Source: Arenibacter echinorum
GTDB lineage: Bacteria; Bacteroidota; Bacteroidia; Flavobacteriales; Flavobacteriaceae
Length of the DNA stretch: 64,000 nt
Assembly: GCF_003259375.1 (NCBI RefSeq)
Contig: NZ_QLLN01000003.1
Location: 1 to 64,000 of the forward strand
Reading direction: 5' to 3'
Position 1 is the stretch's first letter; each line of letters begins with the position of its first letter. This document shows, in pieces, positions 1-8,393 of the stretch. The notes below the pieces were generated by a model. It saw nothing but the letters and a program-made list of their open reading frames with translations. It was not told the origin of the DNA and did not search any database. Made by a program: the position numbers and the translations under genes.

Positions 1-129
1 AACGGTTAGTATATGAAAAGTAGGCGATTTCGAAGCTCTAAACTTTCGGTTAAGCACAAAGTTTGACACGAGCCAAAACTCTTGATTTTACTGATATTTC
101 GCCTACTTTTTATATACATTGTTATGTGC
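1..129 (-). other. attC-like cassette recombination site (imperfect long inverted repeat)
   Basis: Seen: GTATATGAAAAGTAGGCGA at 9-27 pairs with its reverse complement at 99-117 at 18 of 19 positions, leaving a loop of about 71 nt. Outside the arms lie AAC at 1-3 and GTTATGTGC at 121-129, separated from the arms by 5 and 3 nt. Read on the minus strand this gives R''-like GCACATAAC, an arm, a loop, the other arm and a terminal GTT cut by the window edge. This is the layout of an integron attC site, whose outer boxes are RYYYAAC and GTTRRRY. It begins 7 nt beyond the phzF-like stop codon, the usual place for the attC of a gene cassette. Its length is similar to Vibrio VCR-type sites. A long-loop terminator is the alternative, but it would not explain the octamer shared with 1632-1639. 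Confidence 0.6.
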
Positions 130-135
130 AGGCTT

Positions 136-1017
136 TTAGATGTTTATTTCAACCTCTAATTGTCTATTTAGTATTCCTTTTCCACCAGCCATTAAATCCT
201 TTATTTTTTCGTCATCGATTCGTAATTTAACAATAATTAGACTTGGTGAAGGCTCTTTCATATATTTTCCTTGTTGAATGTTAAAACTTTTTTTCTTGAT
301 TTTTAAAATGTCAAATAAATAACATCCAAGTGGTCCAGCCGCCATTCCTGTTCCTGATTCTTCTAATATTCCATAACGAGGACCAAACATTCTTGAAGTA
401 GCGTCATATTCTGTATCTGTAGAAAATAAATAGTAGCCAATTAAATCAAATTCATCACTAACCTTGCTTATCAAGTCAAAATCTGGAATTATATTCTTTA
501 AAATCTCATTGCTTTTAACAGGAACGAGTATAAATGAATTTCCTGTGTTTACTAATTGGATTGGTGCATTTGGAATCAAGTCCGTTTTCTTTAATCCTAA
601 TGATTTTAGAATCACAGTTTCTTTGTGACTTACATCAGTATATTTTGGAGCCAATTGTTCCATAAATGCTAAATCACCAATTATTTCTATTTTTCGTTTC
701 CCATCTATGGTTTCTTTTGAAGAACTATCATTTTTTAGAGCTCCTATTTGTTTTAAATAAGAAAATGTAGCCACAGTAGCGTGTCCACAATGTGCTATTT
801 GTTTATTTGGAGTGAAGAAATCTAATTTAAAATCTTCCGTTTTAGATTTTGAAACAAAAGCAGTTTCTGATAAACCTACTTTTTTAGAAATCTCAAGTTT
901 ATTTTTATCAGATAATTCATCTGCATTTAAAACGACACCTGCTGGATTACCACCTTTACCGTTTTCTGCAAAAGCGTTAAGAATTTGTACGTTAATAACT
1001 TTTTTTGAACTGTCCAT
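136..1017 (-). CDS. PhzF-family isomerase (phenazine biosynthesis-like domain)
   Basis: The 293-residue length fits the PhzF/DapF-fold family. The N-terminus shows the family core: GNPAGVVL near residue 24, LSETAFV with the presumed catalytic Glu near residue 50, and the CGHATVAT motif near residue 77. The second half carries the paired fold with a conserved GTGMAAGP segment near residue 224. The family holds cytosolic isomerases; PhzF itself acts on a phenazine precursor, but most members have unknown substrates and there are no phenazine genes nearby. It lies 62 bp downstream of the sigma-factor gene on the same strand and directly before the attC-like repeat, so the two genes look like one cassette. 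Family assignment is firm; the reaction is not. Confidence 0.9.
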   Translation of the reverse strand: MDSSKKVINVQILNAFAENGKGGNPAGVVLNADELSDKNKLEISKKVGLSETAFVSKSKTEDFKLDFFTPNKQIAHCGHATVATFSYLKQIGALKNDSSSKETIDGKRKIEIIGDLAFMEQLAPKYTDVSHKETVILKSLGLKKTDLIPNAPIQLVNTGNSFILVPVKSNEILKNIIPDFDLISKVSDEFDLIGYYLFSTDTEYDATSRMFGPRYGILEESGTGMAAGPLGCYLFDILKIKKKSFNIQQGKYMKEPSPSLIIVKLRIDDEKIKDLMAGGKGILNRQLEVEINI

Positions 1018-1079
1018 TTTTATTTTTTTATATGTTATATAAGATGGACGCTATTAGTTAGAAAAAGACGTAGTAAATT

Positions 1080-1610
1080 TTAATTATTTTCAAAATCTAT
1101 TAATTTACCTGTACTATCCGATTCTACATTTGGGCAATCTAAAATGTTTTCTTTTAAAATTTCTTTAGCTTTTTGAACTCTTGATTTCGTCCCCGAATAA
1201 GAGATTTTTAAATGTTCTGCTAACTCTTTTTGTGAATAGTTTTTAAATGAAGTTAAAATAATTGCTTCTTTATGTTGGGAAGAAAGGTTTTCTATTTTTT
1301 GATTGATACAGTTTGTTAAATTTGAATAATCAAAATTATTAGTGTCTATTTCTGGAATATCTAAGTCATTTATTGATATATTACTATTTTTTACTTTTTT
1401 AAAATAATCAACAATACTATTTCTTGTAATTTGATAAACCCAAGATGTAAGTTTAGAAGTATGTTTTAATTGATGAATTTTAGTTTGAATTTTCAAAAAA
1501 ACCTCTTGATGAATATCTTTTGACGTTTGTTCATCTTTTATTTTCTCCAAAATAAACTTATAAAGTTCTTCATTTAGGTCAATCCAAATAGTATTAATTT
1601 CAGTTTTCAC
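1080..1610 (-). CDS. RNA polymerase sigma factor, SigZ-like (sigma-70/ECF type)
   Basis: This 176-residue protein has sigma region 2 at about residues 10-80 (DIHQEVFLKIQTKI and TSWVYQITRNSIVDYF) and a region-4 helix-turn-helix at about residues 115-155 (SQKELAEHLKISYSGTKSRV). The size and the lack of region 3 are as in ECF/SigZ factors. The start chosen is GTG at 1610, the first in-frame start after the cassette border; no strong ribosome site is visible. No adjacent anti-sigma factor is seen; the next gene is the PhzF-family isomerase. Because the gene starts about 25 bp from the recombination-site-like border at 1637-1639, it may be read from a promoter at that site. A sigma factor as cassette cargo is unusual. 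Confidence 0.9.
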   Translation of the reverse strand: MKTEINTIWIDLNEELYKFILEKIKDEQTSKDIHQEVFLKIQTKIHQLKHTSKLTSWVYQITRNSIVDYFKKVKNSNISINDLDIPEIDTNNFDYSNLTNCINQKIENLSSQHKEAIILTSFKNYSQKELAEHLKISYSGTKSRVQKAKEILKENILDCPNVESDSTGKLIDFENN

Positions 1611-1625
1611 AATTTTGGTTTTTTC

Positions 1626-1654
1626 AGCTTACACATAACACATATATATGTGTA
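1626..1654 (-). other. Putative attI-like site next to the recombinase gene
   Basis: Seen: a perfect 16-bp palindrome ACACATATATATGTGT at 1638-1653 runs into CACATAAC at 1632-1639 (GTTATGTG on the minus strand). The same octamer lies at 121-128 in inverted orientation, so the intervening two-gene block is bordered by inverted copies. In integrons a core GTT at the attI site marks where the cassette joins, next to and divergent from intI. Here the site is 134 bp from the recombinase start. Calling it attI is inference; it could also be the operator of the recombinase gene. Confidence 0.5.
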
Positions 1655-1787
1655 ATTAAAGGTTAAGATATAAAAATAATGGTATACCTCCTTAACTCCT
1701 ATGCATAAATAGATAGGATGGTTTTTAAAAGTTGTCATTTTATATATCATTTTGTATCTTACAGTATATTGATATACCTAATGACGA

Positions 1788-2855
1788 ATGGATTTTTCCC
1801 AATATACTTTTAAACCTGCTGTGCATCGAAACAAAGATGTAATATTGGTTATTTTTCCATTTAAACAGCATTTGGTACAACAATTTAGAGAACGCTTTAC
1901 CTCTGCAAAATGGAGCAAAACCAATAAAGCTTGGTATCTACCAGATATACCCGCTGTTAGAAAAGCCTTGAATATAGAGCAGCGACCATTTATTACAAAA
2001 CAACTTCCCAAAATAGCTCCTGTTAACCAAACTGCCCTAATACGGTATTATGATCAGCTTAGGTTAAAAGCGCTTAGTCCAAACACCATTCGGATCTATA
2101 TTGCCGAATTTGTTCATTTACTTCAGTTGATCAAAAATTATCCTGTGGATGAGCTTACACCCAAAAAATTAAAGGATTATTTTCTCTATTGTGTTTACCA
2201 GGAAAAAATGGGGGAACGCAAAATGAACGGTAAAATAAATGCCATTAAATTTTATTTTGAAAAAGTATTATATAGGCCACAACTCTTTTTTGATATTCCG
2301 AGGCCTAAAAAACCGGTGACCTTACCTAAAATGTTGGCTAAGAGTGAAGTGGCGAAGTTGTTTAAACAGGTAGAAAATTTAAAACATCGCATTGCTCTGG
2401 AACTTTGCTATGGTTTGGGACTTAGGGTTTCAGAAGTCGTTGCTATTAAATTAAATGACATTGATAGCTCTAGAATGGTTGTGCATATTCGTAGTGCAAA
2501 AGGAAAGAAAGATAGGATGGTACCGCTACCCGTAACGCTATTGCCAAAACTCAGAAAGTATTATAGGGAATATAATCCCAAGGAGTATTTGCTTGAAGGC
2601 AGGTACGGGGGACAATATTCCAGGGGTAGCATACAGAAGGTATTTAAAGAGGCCATGAAAAGGGCAGGTATCAAAAAAAATATTGGGGTTCACGGCCTTA
2701 GGCACAGCTACGCAACCCACCTTTTGGAATCCGGTACCGATATGCGCTTTATCCAAGAACTTTTAGGACATAGTTCCATAAAGACCACGCAAGTGTATAC
2801 TAAAGTAACACCACGTAGTCTTGCCAATATAGAGAGTCCGTTAGATTCACTATAA
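1788..2855 (+). CDS. Tyrosine recombinase, integron-integrase-like
   Basis: This 355-residue protein has a complete catalytic set: Arg213 (GLGLRVSE), Lys238/Lys240 (SAKGKKDR), His302 and Arg305 (HGLRHSYATHLL), His328 (LLGHSS) and the nucleophile Tyr337 (TTQVYTKV). A SAM-like core-binding domain covers about residues 78-165. Residues 1-75 form an extra N-terminal domain with an aromatic stretch (KWSKTNKAWYLPD), not typical of XerC/D. The C-terminal tail ESPLDSL resembles the SPLDxL tail of IntI proteins, but the insert between patches II and III found in classical IntI is absent. Divergent from the sigma-phzF cassette, with attI/attC-like sites between and beyond, it is the likely cassette recombinase. 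A stand-alone Xer-like integrase is the alternative. Confidence 0.9.
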   Translation: MDFSQYTFKPAVHRNKDVILVIFPFKQHLVQQFRERFTSAKWSKTNKAWYLPDIPAVRKALNIEQRPFITKQLPKIAPVNQTALIRYYDQLRLKALSPNTIRIYIAEFVHLLQLIKNYPVDELTPKKLKDYFLYCVYQEKMGERKMNGKINAIKFYFEKVLYRPQLFFDIPRPKKPVTLPKMLAKSEVAKLFKQVENLKHRIALELCYGLGLRVSEVVAIKLNDIDSSRMVVHIRSAKGKKDRMVPLPVTLLPKLRKYYREYNPKEYLLEGRYGGQYSRGSIQKVFKEAMKRAGIKKNIGVHGLRHSYATHLLESGTDMRFIQELLGHSSIKTTQVYTKVTPRSLANIESPLDSL

Positions 2856-3025
2856 TGCTACATTAAACGAAGGTTAAAGGTTAGTGAAGAACTATAGGAT
2901 TTTGACTTGTGGGCCGCTTACTTAAACAAGACAGGGTTTAACTTATAACGAATAACAGTTGTTTTGGCGCTAGACTGTATATCCCTAATAACAAATCCAG
3001 ATTATTTTAAAACGCGATAGTTTAG

Positions 3026-3871
3026 CTATCGAAAAGTCCAGGCCACAAACCTGCTCTTTTTATTGCCCTGTTCCATAGCTATCACCTTGACTGCTGTAGG
3101 CTGGGTCTTGTTAATGGCCCTTTTTATATTTTTCAGGTTTTCTTTTTGGGATACAATGGAGGTGAACCAATGTACCTGGTCTTGGAATTGCATGCTTTCC
3201 TCTGCCATCTTCTTTACAAATGTTTCCTCACCGCCCTTGTACCACAACTCGTTGGCCAAGCCCCCAAAATTTAGGCGTTCCCGGTCCTCCAATTGCAGGT
3301 TCCGCACCTTTCGCAGGTTTTGTTTTTCGGCATCTGTGCGGTTCTTAAAAAATGGGGGATTGCATACCACCACGTCGAACTCATCTCCGGGTTGAATTAT
3401 ATGTTCCAAAATGCTGTTTTTAAAACCTTGCTTCCTAAGGGCTATGTTGGCCAATACGCTGTTTCTGTCAATAATTTCCTGGGCATTTTTTAAAGCATCC
3501 AGATCTACCTCACTGGCCGCGCACTGCCAATGGAAGTGGCAGGTAGCCAAAATGGGATAGATAAGGTTGGCTCCGGTGCCAATGTCCAACAAACGGAGTG
3601 TGGGCTTCGGAATCAGGTCAGCTATATGCAAAAGGTAATCCAAGCGTCCAGGAATGGGGGGACAGAGATTCTGCTCCGGAATATCCCAATAGTCAAGTCC
3701 ATAGTGTGCTTTTAACAGGGCTGTGTTCAATGCCCTTACTGCCAGAGGGTCTCCAAATTTTATGGTTTGGTTGCCATACTCATTTACAAAAACAAATTTC
3801 CTTAGTTCTGGGGAATGCCGAATAAGCAAATCAAAATCGTAGGCTTCGGAAAACGGATTTTTTGGATGCAC
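3026..3871 (-). CDS. rlmF: 23S rRNA (adenine-1618 N6)-methyltransferase RlmF
   Basis: This is a class I SAM-dependent methyltransferase of 281 residues. The N-terminal RlmF signature is present (HPKNPFSEAYDFDLLI, and LDYWDIPEQNLCPPIPGR near residue 60). The SAM-binding loop LLDIGTGANLIYPI lies near residue 93, and the catalytic NPPF motif of N6-adenine methyltransferases near residue 170. The family methylates a single adenine of 23S rRNA in the cytosol. It stands alone between the recombinase gene and the SRPBCC gene, in opposite orientation to both. Length and motifs match the family throughout, so the call is firm. Confidence 0.93.
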   Translation of the reverse strand: MHPKNPFSEAYDFDLLIRHSPELRKFVFVNEYGNQTIKFGDPLAVRALNTALLKAHYGLDYWDIPEQNLCPPIPGRLDYLLHIADLIPKPTLRLLDIGTGANLIYPILATCHFHWQCAASEVDLDALKNAQEIIDRNSVLANIALRKQGFKNSILEHIIQPGDEFDVVVCNPPFFKNRTDAEKQNLRKVRNLQLEDRERLNFGGLANELWYKGGEETFVKKMAEESMQFQDQVHWFTSIVSQKENLKNIKRAINKTQPTAVKVIAMEQGNKKSRFVAWTFR

Positions 3872-4116
3872 GGGTATGGTTATTAAGAGGGCAAAGTTAG
3901 CAAAAGCTTATCTAAATCGACATTTCTTTCCTGGGGTACCACTTATTCTAAAAAGTTCAATGTCACAAGAGTCATTATATATTCTGTGGGCATGGGTATT
4001 GGGCAACAATAAATGGCTGTGGTTCATTATTGCCATAAAGAATTAAACTCGCCAAAAATTATTTAGTAAATTTAAGAATCGGGTTAGCTATTTAATCACA
4101 CCAAAAAACCTCACCT

Positions 4117-4500
4117 ATGGAATTTACCTTAAAAACAACATTTAATACCACGGCAAAACAAATTTATAAGGCATGGCTTAGTACCCAGGGACACACCAAA
4201 ATGACCGGAGGGGAGGCCTTCGTTTCCGATAAGGTTGGTGATCCGTTTACCGCATGGGACGGGTATATTAAGGGAGAGAATCTAATTTTGGAACCCTACC
4301 ATAAAATTGTGCAATCCTGGAGAAGTGATAATTTTAAAGAAAATGAGGATGATTCGCAAATTGAGGTGAGCCTGTTAGAAACAGATGGTGTTACCGAATT
4401 GACCTTGAAACATAGCAATGTTCCGGAAGATGGCGAACACTATATTCAGGGGTGGCAAGAGCATTATTTTGAACCTATGAAAGCGTATTTTGAATTTTAA
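4117..4500 (+). CDS. SRPBCC (START/Bet v1-like, AHSA1-type) domain protein
   Basis: At 127 residues this is a single small hydrophobic-pocket domain. It opens with the AHSA1-like FTLKTTFNTTAKQIYKAWLS and continues with SDKVGDPFTAWDGYIKGENL and KIVQSWRSDNF, which match the repeated strands of the activator-of-Hsp90-ATPase C-terminal fold. It closes with GWQEHYFEPMKAYF. No signal peptide is present, so it should be cytosolic. Proteins of this type bind small hydrophobic ligands or act as stress proteins; nothing here names a ligand. It is a single-gene unit, followed by a strong hairpin at 4548-4586. Confidence 0.85.
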   Translation: MEFTLKTTFNTTAKQIYKAWLSTQGHTKMTGGEAFVSDKVGDPFTAWDGYIKGENLILEPYHKIVQSWRSDNFKENEDDSQIEVSLLETDGVTELTLKHSNVPEDGEHYIQGWQEHYFEPMKAYFEF

Positions 4501-4547
4501 GGAGTATTGAAAAGCACCGGATATATTTCATAGTATTCCAAAAGAAA

Positions 4548-4586
4548 ATTGGGCGCAGGAAAACATAGAATTTTCTTGCGCCCAAT
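4548..4586. terminator. Strong intergenic hairpin between convergent genes
   Basis: ATTGGGCGCA at 4548-4557 pairs with TGCGCCCAAT at 4577-4586, and GGAAAA at 4558-4563 pairs with TTTTCT at 4571-4576 with one G-U pair. The stem is 16 bp and the loop is 7 nt. It sits 48 bp after the SRPBCC stop codon, before the convergent esterase gene. No T-run follows on either side, so transcription termination is likely but not certain. Confidence 0.6.
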
Positions 4587-4774
4587 AGTCTTAGATGTCA
4601 TGGCCGTACCCTGAGCGGATTCGAAGGGTTGGACAAGCAAACAAACCGAAGGTTCATAAATAGCTTCAAATAACAAGCAGAAATCAATGAACTATATCGA
4701 TGATTCGCGAAAACTGATACAAAACAATCGCTTGAGTAAAATGAAAGTATAAATTCAAAATATATTTTAATCAA

Positions 4775-6178
4775 TTACTCCTCCCAAGTATCTGTCCTAA
4801 ACGAGGAGGCAGGTAAGCCCTCCGTATTGAACAGGCTGCCAGCCTCACAATTCTTAAAGGCATACCTAACGGCGACGGGATTTGTAACCCCTTCTGCCCA
4901 AACACTAAGGCTCTTGTCCCCGTTAATTTTGGCCTCGGCAGGATGAAAAACTTTGTCCGCTCCCGCAATTTCAAGTCCTGTCAATGGCCGACCATAACTG
5001 GAGAGACCGTTCTCAACATAATCAAAGGACAACTTTACCTTGCCCTCTTTAATTTCGTCTATTTCTTTGTATACTGGACCACTATAGGCAATACCCTCCA
5101 TACCGTAATCTTTGGCAAGTGCCCAAAGGGCCAATCTATCACCCACCAATTTCTTCTCCCTAGGGTGTATAAAATCGCAGTCCCCAATGTCCATAGTTAC
5201 TGCCATTCCCGTATTTTCAACCGTTTTCATGGTGTACAATTGCGCTTCCCTAACATAGCCGGCATTACCACCGTCATAGCCATAAGGTGCAATTTGTACA
5301 AAGTAAAAGGGAAACTTGCCCTGTTGCCACTTTTCCCTCCAGGTGTTGATCATGGTGGGGAACAGTTGGGCGTATTCCTTGGCCTGGTTCCTGTTGGATT
5401 CCCCTTGGTACCAAATAGCTCCCTTAATGTTGTAGCCTATCAAAGGGTTGATCATGGCATTGTACAGTAGGGTAGGGGTTTGGTTTAGTCTTTCTTCTGG
5501 AAGTTTTTTCGGCAATTCTATGGTATTGAATTCGGAAAGCGTCTCCTTGTCCATCCAGGTTTCCACATTGGATCCGCCCCAGGAGGTATGAATCATGCCG
5601 ATAGGAACATTTAAAAGGGTATTCAACTTTTTCCCAAAAAAGTAAGCGGTGGCACTAAAGTCCCTTACGGTGGCAGGGTTGGCTTCGGCCCATTGTCCTT
5701 CCACATTTTCCAATGGCTCCAGGCTGGTGGCCCTTTTTACAGTAAACAGGCGTATCTGATTGTTCTTGGAGTTTAAAATGGCTTCAGCACTGCCATCTAT
5801 GGGTTGATTGTTAAACCCTTTTACAGGCATTTCCATGTTGGACTGACCGGAACAAAGCCAAACTTCCCCGATCATTACATTGTTGAGCGTCACTTCATTG
5901 CTGCCCTTTATGGCAAGTTTGTAGGGACCACCATAGGATGGTGTTTGGATCTTCAGTTTCCATCGTCCGTTGGCATTGGCAGTTGCGGTAGATTCTTTTC
6001 CCCAACTTCCTATTACCTTAATTTTAGCATTGGGTTTATCGGTTCCCCAAATGGAGACATTGCTATTTTGTTGTAAGACCATATGGTCCCCAAAAAAGGC
6101 AGGCAATTTAATTTGAGCGAAGGAGACTGTGGCAGTGCTCAACAGCAATGCCAATAATAAGGTTTTCAATATTTTCAT
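4775..6178 (-). CDS. Secreted sialate O-acetylesterase-like SGNH hydrolase
   Basis: This 467-residue protein has an N-terminal signal peptide ending near TVSFAQ. The SGNH nucleophile block is CSGQSNMEMP with Ser113; IHTSWGGSNVETW and GAIWYQGESN are the next two family blocks, and DCDFIHPREK near residue 325 supplies the Asp/His pair. A beta-sandwich segment (FGDHMVLQQ at residues 29-37) precedes the catalytic domain, as in sialate O-acetylesterases of Bacteroidota. Such enzymes remove acetyl esters from sialic acid or from plant and algal glycans in the periplasm. No sialic-acid catabolic gene is nearby, so a role in glycan deacetylation is the safer reading. Confidence 0.88.
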   Translation of the reverse strand: MKILKTLLLALLLSTATVSFAQIKLPAFFGDHMVLQQNSNVSIWGTDKPNAKIKVIGSWGKESTATANANGRWKLKIQTPSYGGPYKLAIKGSNEVTLNNVMIGEVWLCSGQSNMEMPVKGFNNQPIDGSAEAILNSKNNQIRLFTVKRATSLEPLENVEGQWAEANPATVRDFSATAYFFGKKLNTLLNVPIGMIHTSWGGSNVETWMDKETLSEFNTIELPKKLPEERLNQTPTLLYNAMINPLIGYNIKGAIWYQGESNRNQAKEYAQLFPTMINTWREKWQQGKFPFYFVQIAPYGYDGGNAGYVREAQLYTMKTVENTGMAVTMDIGDCDFIHPREKKLVGDRLALWALAKDYGMEGIAYSGPVYKEIDEIKEGKVKLSFDYVENGLSSYGRPLTGLEIAGADKVFHPAEAKINGDKSLSVWAEGVTNPVAVRYAFKNCEAGSLFNTEGLPASSFRTDTWEE

Positions 6179-6384
6179 AGTGATTTAAAATAATGTATTA
6201 GGTTGTTATTAAAATGTTCCTCAAAAGGTTTGGCTGGGATTTTCCTTTAGGCGATAGCACTCCGATAAATGTAACAAAATTTTTATGGTTTAAACTAAGG
6301 TCGAAATTTTATCAACGCTGCGCAGTGTTGCGAGTTGAAGTCCAATTATAATTAAATTGATTTTTTTATTTCCTAGGCTCAGGA

Positions 6385-6921
6385 CTATAGTTGATCCAAT
6401 GCTATTTTATCGAGCAACAATGTAAAGTTTTCGGTTCTTTTGTTCCCGATCAGGAAAACGATTTCCTCAATCTCATCTTTTGAAAAATTGGGCATGTCCA
6501 ATTTCCTGCCCCGAAAGGAAGGATACATATCCTTGAGAGAAATTTTGACTTCTTCCCATTCCCCTGAAGTCGGGAAGGTAACGATATAGGAATAATAATT
6601 GCTGGAATCGTCCTTTACCCTAAACTGATATTTCTTGCCGTCGCCCTTAAGTTTAATGCTAATGTAACTGTCTTTGGTTACCTTTGTTTTATTGAAGCGG
6701 TAACGCACGGAAGAGAAGCCACCATTGTTTTCCAAAGATATTTCGCCTTTAAATAATCCGTGTCCATCAGCGCTCAAGCTAAAGTTGCCGACCGACAGGC
6801 CACCCATGACCCCATCATTCACAATTCTCCATTCCTTGATATTGGAATCTTTATTGAAATCGAAAATTATTTTTGAGGTCATAAGTGTCATAAAAACTAA
6901 AGTGGCCAAAAGATACTTCAT
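6385..6921 (-). CDS. CIA30-family protein (NDUFAF1-like domain), secreted
   Basis: The 178 residues begin with a short hydrophobic leader and then the family signature: FDFNKDSNIKEWRIVNDGVM followed by GGLSVGNFSL and ENNGGFSSVRYRF. This is the galactose-binding-like beta-sandwich called CIA30, found in the mitochondrial complex I assembly factor and in many bacterial proteins of unknown role. Residues YQFRVKD and SGEWEEVKI continue the sandwich. It could be a carbohydrate- or redox-partner-binding accessory protein. It lies upstream of the esterase gene on the same strand, separated by about 200 bp, and next to the cytochrome c gene. Function is not known. Confidence 0.85.
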   Translation of the reverse strand: MKYLLATLVFMTLMTSKIIFDFNKDSNIKEWRIVNDGVMGGLSVGNFSLSADGHGLFKGEISLENNGGFSSVRYRFNKTKVTKDSYISIKLKGDGKKYQFRVKDDSSNYYSYIVTFPTSGEWEEVKISLKDMYPSFRGRKLDMPNFSKDEIEEIVFLIGNKRTENFTLLLDKIALDQL

Positions 6922-7018
6922 AATTCACCTTTAAGGTAATTTACGACAACTTATGCTAAAGACCATATTTAGTTAGGGGACATAGTTTGCACAAGTCAAA
7001 AATTAGCCTTTACATTTT

Positions 7019-7975
7019 TTAGTAAATGGACCGCTCTACCTTGTTTTTTATAGGGGGTATGGACTGCAAGTATTCAAAAATGGCCCCAGCTTCATCATCG
7101 GTAAGTTGGGAATAGGGCAGCATCGGGTAGGTCAAGGCCTTCCCGCCTTTTATCTGCCCATATTTAAGTGCTTTGATAAAGTCTTCCCTGGTCCAATTCC
7201 CAATTCCGGTTTCCTTGTCCGGCGTAAGATTGGATGTCAGCATTACCCGGCCCTGCAAATCCAAAGGTTTATTGCCCCCTCCAAAATACCCATCACTTAA
7301 TTCCGGATTTAAAAAATCGTTGGTTTTAAAGTCGGCCGAGTGACAGGAGAAACAATCAAGGTTATGCGCCAGATATTTGCCCAATTCTACAGAATCGTCC
7401 GCATTGGGTAAGGGAATTGCCTCAGTGGGCATTGGCAAGGGTTTAAAGGCAACCCTACAAAGTATTTTGGTCAATAAAGAGGGTTTTGGTGGAACATCCG
7501 GAGTGGGATCTGCTTTGACCATTGGGTGGTCCGATCTCAAAAACGAAATGACGGCATTAATATCTTCATCCGCCATACCTGGCAATTTCGCCATATAGGG
7601 AGGACTGTATTTTCCGTCTCTTTTTATTCCTGTTCTAAGGAGATATACCAGTTCGCCATCCGTCCACTCCCCAATGCCATAGGTCTTGTCCTGGGTAATG
7701 TTCTGGGAATAAATTTCTCCAAATTCCGGTGGGGCATCCATCATTTTTTGCCCGGTAAGTTTGTTGGTTCGATGGTTCAAATGGCAGCTGGCACATAACA
7801 TAACGGCCAATTTTTCGCCCCTGGCTATAGCTTCGGGACTACTATTTACCTTGAAATCAATTTTTTCCACTTTATAGGAAGGAATATCGTTGGCACTAAT
7901 AAAGATTACGGCAATTCCTATCAAGAGAACAATCAATCCTATGCTCACTCCTAAAATTTTTAAACCTTTTTTCAT
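7019..7975 (-). CDS. Membrane-anchored diheme cytochrome c
   Basis: The 318-residue protein has an uncleaved N-terminal membrane helix at residues 5-27 and two class I cytochrome domains. The first heme site is CASCH at residues 61-65, with a likely distal Met in MAKLPGM; the second is CFSCH near residue 210, with MLPYSQL as a likely axial Met region. It should sit on the periplasmic side and carry electrons from a periplasmic dehydrogenase. Proteins of this build often accompany sugar or alcohol dehydrogenases; here the PQQ-type fusion at 14682-17432 and the IorAB pair at 34281-37008 are possible donors, but neither is adjacent. Confidence 0.88.
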   Translation of the reverse strand: MKKGLKILGVSIGLIVLLIGIAVIFISANDIPSYKVEKIDFKVNSSPEAIARGEKLAVMLCASCHLNHRTNKLTGQKMMDAPPEFGEIYSQNITQDKTYGIGEWTDGELVYLLRTGIKRDGKYSPPYMAKLPGMADEDINAVISFLRSDHPMVKADPTPDVPPKPSLLTKILCRVAFKPLPMPTEAIPLPNADDSVELGKYLAHNLDCFSCHSADFKTNDFLNPELSDGYFGGGNKPLDLQGRVMLTSNLTPDKETGIGNWTREDFIKALKYGQIKGGKALTYPMLPYSQLTDDEAGAIFEYLQSIPPIKNKVERSIY

Positions 7976-8393
7976 CTAAATAATTTTTAATTAAACAAAA
8001 GGGTATTTAAAATAAGAGGGGGAATTTTTACGGTTTCAATCAGTTATTTTCAGAATTATAAGCACACCAAAAACAGTCGCTATATTCTATAATAAAAATA
8101 TAGAATTAGCTACTCAGGTAACAAGTTGCCTAATGTTTCCGAAGTCTAATCAAGTGAAAGAATTTAGTCATGGGTTGGTTTTTGGTTATTGCATTGGCCT
8201 AGCGCTAGTTTAAGTAATGCGACTTTTCACCATTACTACTAAAAGTAGTATTTTTTTTAATATCTATTTAAATTTTCTTTTGTAATAAACTAGTGCCCAA
8301 AGGGTTCTGTGGAAGAAAAGCCATTTTGGATTATAATCTTGGATTCATAGATATAGTCTTATTATTATAAGGGAACAGGAAGGTTGACTATAA
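7976..8393. other. Intergenic region with a small AT-rich hairpin
   Basis: No reading frame is supported in these 418 bases. The only structure seen is ATTCTATA at 8084-8091 pairing with TATAGAAT at 8099-8106, about 110 bp upstream of the cytochrome start, which could be an operator or a weak stem. The rest is AT-rich with no recognised motif. Confidence 0.4.

Noticed and set aside
4943..5470. Plus-strand frame of 175 codons inside the sialate esterase-like gene
   Set aside because: The minus-strand gene has clear SGNH motifs over the same bases; the plus frame has no family features and no promoter-like start.
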